Source: Pseudisothecium myosuroides (taxonomy: Eukaryota; Streptophyta; Bryopsida; Hypnales; Lembophyllaceae). From it: a stretch of DNA of 64,000 bases. The DNA is taken from assembly GCA_951799445.1 (NCBI GenBank), contig OX637291.1, positions 7,752,501 through 7,816,500 on the forward strand, in the 5' to 3' direction. Of the stretch, positions 24,294-34,386 are shown in pieces. The position numbers were made by a program, and so were the translations under genes. Numbering within the stretch: position 1 is the first letter of the stretch; each line of letters starts with the position of its first letter. The notes beneath the pieces were generated by a model, which was not told where the DNA came from, made no database searches, and saw only the letters and a list, made by a program, of their open reading frames with translations.

Positions 24294-25216
24294 TTAATCC
24301 TAAAGGATCAGCCTTGTGTTTTTGGCAAAATAATTTTTTGGGGCAAGTACATGTGAGCGGAGATTTAACTTATTTAGGCTGAATTTTCTTTTACAATGTG
24401 TGGATGAGGAATATCTTCCATGATTGCTAAATTTCATTTTATTTGAGTACAAGTGAACAGTTATGTTGCAAAATATTTTTTGTTTATCAACTCCGGCAAC
24501 CCGGAGAGATAAAAAAAAAAATTCTTTTTAGAAATAAAAATTTGAAATTGGTTCTCTGAATTCATATATACGTGGAAAGCTTTGAATCATTCTATTTTGA
24601 TCAATGAGATGAAAGTTATGAAGATATTTAGTTTGTGGGCAATTATGGAATCTCTACCCTAAAATAAAATTTGAAGTCCTTTATTTAACTCAATTTTCAA
24701 TATTTTTCGAAAAAATTAAAATCATAGGATGTAGATTGTTTATTGCAACATTACAACCATTGGAAATGGTATTTTTCATTTCCATAACTAAATTCTTAAC
24801 AATTTAGTGTTTTAAATCATTCTCTACTTCTTTCTACTTACTATTTTTTTCCTATATGTTGTACAATTCCAAATGATCTGAAATTTTTCAAGCATGCAGC
24901 TAACTTGCCTTGAAGAATGAATCCAAAGAAGTACCACCATTTTGGACATTTTTACATACAAATGTGATGTTGTGAAGTGTAGCTACCTGATTTTTTGCAG
25001 GGTCAAAAAAAGATTTTTGTCACTTCAGATGCCAATATCTTACAATCTACACAATGGAAATTTCTGAATTGTTTTTGACATATTCTCAAACTAGTATACC
25101 ACAAGATGTTATGGTTGCATGTGTCCAAAAAAATTCTAAATTTTTTTACTTATACTAGAACTGGCAGTTTTGGAACGTTTTTGGTGAAAACATAGTCAAG
25201 GACCTTTAAGGGTTAA
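24294..25216. mobile_element. TTAA-flanked piggyBac-like MITE (923 bp)
   Basis: TTAA at 24294-24297 and 25213-25216. Ends inward: TCCTAAAGGATCAGCC and CCCTTAAAGGTCCTTG. It contains the block GAAAGTTATG at 24611-24620. A close relative is at 45184-46098 in the same orientation. Confidence 0.7.
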
Positions 25217-25654
25217 GCCCCAAAATGTCCCAAACCATACTTTCTTTAGACAATGCCAAACCTATTTGTTGACTTTGTCCTTTGGACACAAACTATAGCA
25301 TCAACTACGATTTTTGAATCCGAATTTCCAAAATTCTATCTACAACCGCATTCACATTGCATAACACATGTAGAGGTTGGTTAGGAGGAGATTCCAACTA
25401 GTCGAACCCCTTCTCTATCCAATTATTATTTTCTAGTGCATTTTAGAACTATAAAGCCCCCCCCCAAAACCCTTAGTTCAATTGATAGGATTGGGGAGGG
25501 TCAATTTTTTAAATTTTTATTGCATTATTTATTTATTTATATTTATCTATCATTGAAATAATGTGTTTTTTGATTAATTTTTCCACTATCCACTATCAAT
25601 AAACTAATATTGTTGTTTACCTAGGACGAAGTCTCACAATCATATTGTTCTTGT

Positions 25655-25883
25655 TTAACCCATAAATACTAGGTTGATGACTGTTGAACTTATCCTTTTT
25701 GGTATTGTTTGACATCATTCACTTCAAAAAAACTCAATGTACTCATTGGAGCTCAAACTATTGTGCAAGATCTCTCCATTTTGCACAAAAGTCTAAAAAT
25801 GAACTATCACACTTCTATCCTACATAGAAAGATTTTTTTCATTCATCAGCCGGAAAATGGCTGCGGCGTCGTTTAAAGGTTAA
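25655..25883. mobile_element. Short TTAA-flanked element (229 bp)
   Basis: TTAA at 25655-25658 and 25880-25883. Ends inward: CCCATAAATACTAGG and CCTTTAAACGACGCC. The inverted ends are weak, but length and layout resemble the 230-bp elements at 27593 and 33247. Confidence 0.45.
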
Positions 25884-26213
25884 TTAATTTTTGACCACTC
25901 AAGCAGTCAGGGCTTCCATTATAACATTCAGTAGCAGTTACTGATTTTGCCCTCCTTGAACGGAATGGTACGATATGTTCCGCACTCAATCAGTAGCTAT
26001 AAGGACACTTGTCAATAACTGTCAGAATTTAACTTGGTGCCCGAGTCAAAACTATACACTGCAGATAGTAGCAAATTATGAACTTTCAAATAAAACTAAA
26101 TTCAAAATAGGAATTTTAAACAAAATGCTAATGATTTCATTGAGAATATTAGTTTCAATGTTAGAATTACCTCACATTGCATTGAAGTTCATTTATGCAT
26201 TACGTTTGGAAGT

Positions 26214-27396
26214 GAGAAGACAACTCTTTACATGCACATGAAGTGGTACGAGGTAGAACAACCCATGTGGGATATGTAAATTAGAATTTGTAGTTTTTCA
26301 ACCACTCATAGTTAAGTCAAAAGTAGGAATTGTATTTAAAGTAGAATTTTAGACCTCATTAAGGCATAGTAGAATAACTTTTTTTTAGAAAAAATGAAAC
26401 TAAAAAAATTTGGTAAATTAAGTTAAGTTTCATCTCCGAAAATCCGTTTTGGATTTTGAGTCTCCAATCAAAAGTTATGAACAAATTTCAAAGAGGGGTT
26501 GGAATGGACATTTTCTTTGACATTTTTAACCCTGGAGCGCTCCGGCGTCCATTTTTTGGACGATATATGAACAGATTCAGATCCTTGTTTCTGTCTCATT
26601 CCTGCTTGGATGAAAGTCATCCTAATTTTTGGTGATACTTTATCAAGTTGTTGTCCTATCCATCGGTTGGATTTGATGTTACTAGAATATATATATTTCT
26701 AAAATTACAAATGTGGAAGTATGTCAAGTGGTCAATTTGCATTGACTTTAGTTCAAAACTAGATGTGCAAAAATGAGGTCAAAGATGTAAAGGTCACAAA
26801 AATTTCAAAAAATCACCATATGAAGAGAACCTTATTTTAAATCCATTCCAACAAGTTTTACTCAAAAAATGATAATATTTTACTTGTAATTGAATTTAGA
26901 AGGAATTCTGAAATTTTCTTTTCAAAATTTATAGAAAAAGATTGGTGATAGCATTAGTAGATCTAACCGTACAGATAAATTTAAAAATTAAAATCTACAG
27001 CTTTCATTTGTATACCAATTCCAAAATAATCTTCCAAATTGTAGTTTATAATGTTTTTTCTCAGATCGTCAATTTTGGAGATGAATCCAGACGTTTAGGG
27101 GTTAAACACCCTCTCTGATTTTTGTCCATAACTTTTGATTGGAGACTCAAAATCCAAAACGGATTTTTGGAGATGAAACTTAACTTAATTTACCAACTTT
27201 TTTAGTAAAATTTTTTTGAAAAAAATTATTCTACTATGTCTAAATGAGGTCTGAAATTGTACTTCTAACACAATTCATACTTTTGAATTAACTATGAGTG
27301 GTTGAGAATTGAGGAACTACAAATTCTAATTTACTTATCCCACATGGGTTGTTCTACCTACTACTACCCCATGTGTATATAAAGAGCTTCTCTTCA
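26214..27396. mobile_element. Foldback element, copy A, with a TTAA element at its centre
   Basis: Two inverted arms of about 300 bp (26214-26525 and 27106-27396) share long blocks such as GGTAGAACAACCCATGTGGG, TCCGTTTTGGATTTTGAGTC and CAAAAGTTATG. A TTAA-flanked MITE separates them. A second, uninterrupted copy lies at 28165-28690. Confidence 0.75.
26526..27105. mobile_element. TTAA-flanked MITE inserted in foldback copy A (580 bp)
   Basis: TTAA at 26526-26529 and 27102-27105. Ends inward: CCCTGGAGCGCTCCGG and CCCCTAAACGTCTGG. The matching point in foldback copy B (28380-28383, minus strand TCAA) has one tetranucleotide, so insertion duplicated exactly four bases. Confidence 0.8.
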
Positions 27397-27592
27397 ATTG
27401 GAAAATCCAAAATTAGTTATTAATGGCAAATGGATAGACTGCATTGGTATATTACATAATGAATTCTATGGGGTTTTGGCAATCCATCTTTCTTCACAAT
27501 TATTTGTTGATTTCTATGTTTAGTCCTAAAATTAGCAAAAAAATTGGAGAATACCATAATTGTACTGCCCCTATCCTATACTGAAGCTTACA

Positions 27593-27822
27593 TTAACCCT
27601 TAAACGTCAAAGCGGATGTTTTGTGTCCGATGGATGACAGGGAATCAAACTCTATAGGACAGAAGTGCAACTATTCATCTTCAAAATTTGTTGTGGAAAG
27701 GAAATTTCTTCTACAGTAGTTTGACTTGCAATAAATACTTTTGCAATTTTGGAGGCTACCGATTTACACGGTAATAGGAATGGATGATTTCGAGGGTCAC
27801 CCCTTTGACGTTTAAGGGTTAA
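27593..27822. mobile_element. TTAA-flanked piggyBac-like MITE (230 bp), perfect 16-bp ends
   Basis: TTAA at 27593-27596 and 27819-27822. Both ends read CCCTTAAACGTCAAAG inward. The body matches 33247-33476 (shared GTGTCCGAT, TATTCATTCTT-like, CTACAGTAG, TTGACTTCCAAT-like blocks). Of all copies it has the best preserved ends, so it may be the youngest. Confidence 0.85.
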
Positions 27823-27924
27823 CGATGTGAAGATGAACTTTGTGGATGAGGACTCCAGAGATGAAAAGGCAGCCTCTCTGAAGGCTACTAAATGTTATGA
27901 TATTATTTTGTATAGATTTGTGAT

Positions 27925-29249
27925 ATACCGTAGCCAGAGGTCACCTTCGGCGAAAAATAATTAGAAAATTTTAAGCCGAATAATTTTGAAAATTAGTAAG
28001 TCATTATGCCGAATTCAAAGAAAGTTAATTGTTAAGGAAGCCTAAATATTGGAAAATATACCAATCCAACTTGATGCCAACTCATATCCTCATAATTTTG
28101 GGTGGAGAGGTCGTTTTTATAATGAAGTCCATTATCCATCATGAATCCTCAAAGGATATGGGACAATTTGATCATGAGAGCTAGACCTTTCATTGTCAAA
28201 ACGCAGGAATTGTGTTCTAAGGAGAATTTCAGACCTCTTTTTGTCATAGTATAATAATTTTTTTCAAAAAACTTTGAACTAAGAAAAGTGGGAAAATTAA
28301 GCCAAATTTCATTTCCAGAAATCCGTTTGTGATTTTGAGACTTTAAAAGAAAGTTATGGACAAAAATCAGAGATGATGTTTGAAAATGTCAAAGAAAATG
28401 TCCCTCCCAATCCCTCTCTAAATTTTATTCATAACTTTTGATTGGAGAATCTAAATCTCAAACGGGTTTTTGGAGATGAAATTTAGACTAAAATACCAAC
28501 TTTTTTTAGTTTAAATTTTTTTGAAAAAAATTATTCTACTATGCCAAAACGAGGTCTGAAGTTCTACATTTAACACGATTTCTGCTTTTGACTTAACTAA
28601 GTGTGAGTAGTTAAGGTTCTACTAATCCAAATTTACATATCCCACATGGGTTGTCTTACCTACTACTATCCCACTTGTATAAAGAGATTGTTTGTACTTA
28701 TTGTAAGTTACTTCCACTTCTAAGTGGTGGTTGTTGACTAGTGCACCCATATGTAAGGTAGCAGCACCCATAACCGTCAAAATAAGGGTTTTGAACATGA
28801 TTATTATTAATAAAGTTTCTGGAAATTATAGGATCCTATTAGCAAGAGAAAAATAACACATATGCACTTTTGAATGTATTATTTGGATACTATGAGAATA
28901 AGTTATAAATTTTTAAAGAGCCAACTGCAATTGCACCTAGTACCAACACTAGGGTTTGATGTTCAGATATAGTACATCTTCATAATCACATCTATTTATT
29001 TCCACAAATTTTTTAAGATTTTAGAAGTGATGGTTTTGGGTATAGTAACGGTTATGGATGCTACCTTATGCAATGAAGAAATCTTTATGCAATTTCTGAA
29101 ATAATTTGAAGGGCTGCCGAAAACTTAGAAAAAATATTCAATAATTGCCGAATAATTTAAAAATTACAAATGAAGTGCCGATCCACTCATTCTGGTTTTA
29201 ATTAATTATTCGGCAAATTTGTGCCGAAGGTGACCTCCGGGTACGGTAT
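27925..29249. mobile_element. Element with ATACCGTA / GGTCACCTTCGGC ends (1.3 kb)
   Basis: The left end ATACCGTAGCCAGAGGTCAC, then CTTCGGC, and the right end read inward ATACCGTACCCGGAGGTCAC, then CTTCGGC, form inverted repeats of about 27 bp. GCCGAA motifs recur in both subterminal regions. TA flanks CCG...CGG on both sides, suggesting a TA target. Foldback copy B is nested inside. Confidence 0.7.
28165..28690. mobile_element. Foldback element, copy B (no central insertion)
   Basis: Arms share AAATCCGTTTGTGATTTTGA versus CTCAAACGGGTTTTTGG, and the right end has CCCACATGGGTTGT as in copy A. Its centre (28376-28420) is continuous and serves as the empty site for the TTAA element in copy A. 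The outermost left arm is missing. Confidence 0.7.
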
Positions 29250-29405
29250 TCTGTTTGGACATCCAGTAGGGGTCAGGGTTTTAGGTTTTTTTTAAGGCTT
29301 TCAGGTACATGTCTGAGGTTTAGGGTTTCAGGTACAAGTCCGGGGTTCTCTACATTCCCTTCTCCTTTCCATTATCCTTTCTCTTCTTCATGTTGCGGAG
29401 TTTCA

Positions 29406-29696
29406 ATGGACAATCCCGGCTCCAGATTGCTTGCGTGGTTGCAAAATCTGCCTACAACTTTGAAGGCAAATTTTCCGCAGCCATGGAGGTCGCCATCAGC
29501 AACAACGACATCCTGTGAGAACAAGCGGAAACAGAATTTGGACGACGGGAGTATTTTTTTTGATGCTGAGTCGCGGGTATGGCAGCGATTCCCCGACGTC
29601 GCTCGCTACAACCCGCCCGCTCCCACACTCCCTCTGCCTTTCCAGTACTACGGCCAGCCATTTTACAAAGGCTTCTCGTGGGAGACCAAAGTCTGA
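29406..29696 (+). CDS. Small protein candidate, 96 residues, unknown
   Basis: ATG at 29406 follows a pyrimidine-rich leader (CCTTCTCCTTTCC, about 29360). The 96-codon frame has gene-like composition in an otherwise AT-rich region. It begins MDNPGSRLLAWLQNLP, has a basic KRKQN block in the middle and ends with a proline- and aromatic-rich part (RYNPPAPTLPLPFQYYGQP). The N terminus is weakly amphipathic and could be an organelle-targeting segment; that is a guess. No membrane segment is seen. It could also be the first exon of a longer gene, because the sequence to 30110 stays less AT-rich and a GTAAGT lies near 29947. I do not recognise the family. Confidence 0.4.
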   Translation: MDNPGSRLLAWLQNLPTTLKANFPQPWRSPSATTTSCENKRKQNLDDGSIFFDAESRVWQRFPDVARYNPPAPTLPLPFQYYGQPFYKGFSWETKV

Positions 29697-29699
29697 TCA

Positions 29700-31920
29700 T
29701 TTTAGGGGTTCACGGTGCAATTAAATTAGGATTTTCCGTCGTTTCCGGTACTGGATGCAGACTGGAAATCAATTGTCGGTTGACAAATTCGACTTTCAAG
29801 AGGTGTAATGCAATGCCGCACAAAATTCATATTTCAAGCGGTGCAAGAGGGTCGCAACTCTTCATGTACTCAGACCCGAGCTTTTCCTCTGTTAGGATTT
29901 GATGCCGGAAGTTCCATTTGAAGCTCCGCAGCACGACGACATGATGTAAGTAAGTGCCTGGTGTTACGAATTTTCCTTTGAGTTCTGTGATGTTTAACAT
30001 TCTGGTGTCCTTGACCGAATCTGTGAACCATATTTTAACCGCAAAGAGACCATGTAGATGCATTAGCTCCGGAACGACCACGAATCGGGCCATATGTTTT
30101 CAGCATTTCGAGTAGGTCATATGGAAACTTTCACTTGCTCACTCTTAATTGTTTTTTGACCAACACTTGCAATATTCCGGTGACATATAGTTTGGCCTCA
30201 TCTGAATGCTATACTTGTTGCATTCATTCAACATGATCAATTGAATTGGTCATTTTCAAACCATGAATATGCCGCATGAGTGCCAAGATTCTTGAGTCGT
30301 GTTGATTGTTCACTCTAGTTCCAGAAGAAACTAGGTGTGAGCGAGTGCAGCAGGACTGTGCAACGGGATACAAGCTTGCGTGGGGTTGCTAGCAAGCTTC
30401 GGTAGCTAGACTATCTTCAGTATGGCGTTCGGAAAGTTTTGGGGGAATTTTTGGGGAGAAGGGGATCAGAGCGAGTGTTCTGTATGTTCAAGCTTATGGG
30501 TATACCCAGATGCTGTAGCAAGAAAGCTTCGAGAGAAGAAAATGATGACCTCAGCTGGAGCCTTCTGCTTCATCATTTTCGTGTTTCGTAATTTCGGGCA
30601 TCTCTTTCCGCACTAACTTAGAACTTTGTGAGGTAGAAACTACTGGATCCCACTGTCAGACACGCATCAGTAAGTAGGTTTAACGCAAATGGCAAGCTTT
30701 CATCTTTCAGGTTCCATGCTATGTTTTGTAAAATCAAAGTATTTCCTGGGAATCTTATAATCTGGGGAAATTATTTTGTACATAAAACCGATAGATGTAT
30801 TTCTGAACGTATGCAATGTACTCGTTACTGAAGATGTGTGTAATATTGCAGAGTCAAATATTTCCAAATTTTGACACTGATGGATCCATGCAATCTTTAA
30901 GAAATTCAAAACCAACGACAAGTATTGCATCATTCACTAATACAATTTGAGTAATCCAGGGAATGTTTCTATAGTTCTTGAGCCGACTCGAGATTCCCCC
31001 TCATAATGCAAAGATCCAAAAACACGAATACCTACAACAACGTTTCGGAATTGTATGAAGAATCTCAGAATTGGACAAAAGGCCCAAAACGCCTCATTAC
31101 TGGCAACGCCCCATAGAAAAATGAAGGTTAACAATTGCAATTGTCACGTTTCGAGAATTGTTGACTCCCTGAAAAATGTAAACGTTTTCTCAATCGGGAA
31201 GCCTAAATGAGACTTTCACATTCTGTGTAAGCAATCCAAGTACACCACTCTTATCACCCAGTTTGAACATACTGTACTGTACCTTGAGACAAACTTCACT
31301 ATGCATTGCCATATTAGACTTAAGGTAGTCTGCTCTAAAAGAGTGACCAACCTGTAAAACCAATCCTGGCTTAGAGGTACATTTTGCTTTCTTCCATGTA
31401 CCAACAGTGTACATTTCAGGAGGTGGTCGCTTTTAGTGACCATTGTGTTTCAACTTCAAAAATTCCACAAAGGTCCAAAAAATATGAAACGACTTCGGTT
31501 AGATGTGAATTGCATTTTTCTTCCTACTAAAATTTACTGAAAATTGTTTTAAGGAGTTTAGCTTCCCCCAAATGGCAAAGAGCTCTTAGATGGTCGGTTT
31601 ATGAGCCTCCTACTTTAATCTCATGCACAAATTGCATTGCCACGAGAAAAAACCTAGTTGCAAATACACCTGGAAACGGCTGAAATCAAAAGTGAATTTC
31701 TTCTTGGCCACCAAGTCCAGAATAATGGACAGAGAGTTGACTGAATTCAAATGAAATGTCCAAATCAACCCAATTCATGTCAAAGAGGCGTTAATTGCAA
31801 AAAAAAGGAAAGTTCACATAGTTTGCAACATTGAGAGGGCTATATTGCAATAGGTTGGAATGATACAAAACCCTATATCATTGGAATTGGCCAAATCCTA
31901 CAACCAAAATCCCAATACTA
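29700..31920. other. Mixed-composition region, no gene resolved
   Basis: 29700-30110 and 30330-30620 are less AT-rich and contain short open frames on both strands (minus 29827-30093, plus 30422-30616), none recognised. 30700-31450 contains minus-strand frames of 67-77 codons without recognisable motifs. Transcribed untranslated sequence or decayed gene pieces are possible. Confidence 0.3.
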
Positions 31921-31922
31921 CA

Positions 31923-32645
31923 TCAATATGCAATGGAGTACTCCAACATATATTGCTCCGGTAAACCACCCTGCTTCTGCAAATCCATCATGCTTTCGAC
32001 TTGGAGGCCAAAGCATGTATGGAAAAATTTGAAGAACATGTCACCTATATTGAATTGTTTCAACCGGTGCAGGGCAAAGGCCACTTGTACCGGTTGAAAC
32101 GAATGGCACACTCCTTTGTTGCTAGAGCGCCCGGAAAACGCACATAGCTTCTTCACAATGGTGAGAAGTTCGGTATCAATCTTCAATTGACAGTCAAAGA
32201 CCTTCAACAAGCCCCCATCCTTCACAAAATTATGGGCACCCTTCCCCTCCAACCACTGAGCTTGGTTGCTAGCATGGAAATGGCCCATCCCTGCACGTTG
32301 CATGAAGTTGTTCACCACAAAATCACAAAATGCCCTGAGGCAAATAGTGAAGCCAACATTCACAATGAGGCTAGTTGCCACTTACTCTTCTTGTAAAATC
32401 TTCAAATCCGCCTAGAATTGAAGCGCCTCCTCCTTCCTTGCAATCTTTTCTTTCCGCGCACTGGCCTCCAATCTCTCCACTTGGTGTTGAAGTCTGATCA
32501 GCATGTTTTCTAAATCATGTACTTCTGCAATCACGGACATTGGAGAGCCCAAAAGCGATGTCACCTCCCCTCCCATCAATCGCACTCTCACATGAGGATC
32601 TTGGACAGCTACACCCTTGATCTCTGCCGTAGTCATTTTCTCCAT
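31923..32645 (-). pseudogene. Single-exon gene of unknown family, stopped by two nonsense changes
   Basis: One minus frame runs from an ATG near 32645 to a stop at 31923, about 240 codons. It is interrupted only by a TAG (32412-32414) and a TAA (about 32382-32384), ten codons apart. Both stops differ from a Gln codon by one C-to-T change and lie in a Gln/Glu-rich coiled coil (LENMLIRLQHQVERLEASAR, then KEEALQF). Downstream is a conserved-looking part with Cys, His and Trp (AQWLEGKGAHNFVKDGGLLK and KKLCAFSGRSSNKG). I do not recognise the family. An alternative is one intron hiding both stops (AAGA|GTAAGT sits at the second), although the frame stays open beyond it. Confidence 0.45.
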
Positions 32646-32679
32646 CACTCCAACACCACCATCTGGACCAAACCGCACT

Positions 32680-34386
32680 CACCGATGTTTTTTCCTAGCG
32701 CAGACAGGAGCAATACCAAAAAATCGCTTCCTTGAAACCTCAAACTACATCCACTTTCTAGATTCCATTGCGAAAATAGAGAAATGAAAAACTGACAACG
32801 AACGAAAGTGGACAGTATCCAGAAAGCAAATCTAATTGTGCCCGGAAGCAGCTTCTCATGTCAGTATTTTCACTGCAACTTCGAAGACAAATGAAGGTCA
32901 AGATCGTCTATGACCAATTGCCCAGTGAAGTAAGTTGAGAAGGGTTTCAAATTCTATTGATACCCTTTAATACCCTATAAAACAAACAAACAAAGTGCTT
33001 TGCTTAACATGTTTAGACATCTCTTTATAAACTACCAAGGTTATGAACACTATAACAAAGTAAAAGATAAAACAAAAGATAAAATAACATAAATAAAAAT
33101 ATAAAATGAAAATCGATATAAAGTAAAAGATGAACAAAAGATCTATAATTTAGCATAATTTAAGATCCAAAATAACTCAAAAACCCATTATTTTCCTAAT
33201 GTTGGTCCAAATATGACAAAAAAAAGTTTGTACACGTTGAAAGCTTTTAACCCAATAAGGACGCCGCGGACCATAAGTGTCCGATGAATGACAAGGGATT
33301 CTCCAATGTAGGACAGAACTACAACTATTCATTCTTGGAGTTTTTTGTGGAAAGTGGAGAACATCTACAGTAGCTTGACTTCCAATGAATACTTTTGGAT
33401 TTTTTTATTCCAATGACTCTCACGGTTATACAATGCATGATTTCCAGGGTCACCCCCCACGTCCTTACAGGGTTAAGCTTTTCAACTGTACCAAGAATGT
33501 GATCAATTGATGCACGATTCAAAAGATATATAAATTATTATAATTTAAGATCCAAAAATAATTCAAAAATCCATAACTTTTACATCATAGGTTCAAACAC
33601 CGCGAAACAAAGCCCGTGCACCCCTCCTCACCGAGGACTTTCCAATGATACCAAGTACATGACCAATTGACACACGATTCAAGAGATACATAATTTAGCA
33701 TAACTCAAAAATCCATAACTTACACACCATAGGTCCACAAAACAAAGTCCATGCACCCCTCCTCACAAGGGCTTTCTTGATGGTACAAAGTATGAGACCA
33801 AGGGACTCACAATCCAAGAGATCTCAACATAACAAACAAAACAAACAAACAGCCTAATTGAATGTAATGTATGGATGGACACTGTTGCATTTTTAGCTTC
33901 AACACGGTGTCTGACTTACAGTAAATATCTCATCAACGTAAGCTCGGCCATGCCCATATCAGATATAGAAGGAACAAGCACCATGCAGAGAACTTAAAAG
34001 GCTGTATTGGAAGACCCTCAAAAATCAATCCTGCCCGTGACCAAAAACACATGTATTCTTTGAATTCTTAAACATGAAGATGAATTCTACACAAGGGATC
34101 TTCGTACAAGATGTTAACATGATCTAGACCACCATACCAACAGATGGTATTGTGGCCCGTAGAATCTTCACAACTAGTGACCCTGTAGGCTCACGGTAAT
34201 TCCCTCATCTAGCAATTGCTTCAAGCAAACCTCATCTTTTCTAGGCCTTCAGACAAATTGTACATTAGAAGATATTTACTTTTATTGCCGTTACTGTAAA
34301 GCGGCAAGCTTCTCCATTAGGGTACAGTACGCTGTCAATGTGAAAAATGCTAAGCCACTAAAAATGTGAGGCCCCTGGAATAAAAA
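32680..34386. other. Intergenic and 3' flank of the large gene
   Basis: AT-rich and A-rich (33000-33180). It holds a TTAA element (33247-33476) and, at about 33520-33830, two or three imperfect repeats of a block around CAAAGCCCGTGCACCCCTCC / CAAAGTCCATGCACCCCTCC followed by AAGAGATACATAA-like sequence. The last 200-300 bp should be the 3' untranslated region of the gene at 34387. Confidence 0.45.
33247..33476. mobile_element. TTAA-flanked piggyBac-like MITE (230 bp)
   Basis: TTAA at 33247-33250 and 33473-33476. Ends inward: CCCAATAAGGACG and CCCTGTAAGGACGTGG. The internal sequence matches the element at 27593-27822 along its length. Confidence 0.8.

Larger units (their letters stand above)
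25919..27900. mobile_element. Composite element with ATAACATTCAGTAGC ends
   Basis: The left end ATAACATTCAGTAGC (25921) and the right end, on the other strand from about 27899, ATAACATTTAGTAGCC form inverted repeats. The same ends bound a 180-bp unit at 58803-58985. The interior is filled with other insertions (foldback at 26214-27396, TTAA elements at 26526 and 27593). Target duplication is unclear (AT on both sides). Confidence 0.5.
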
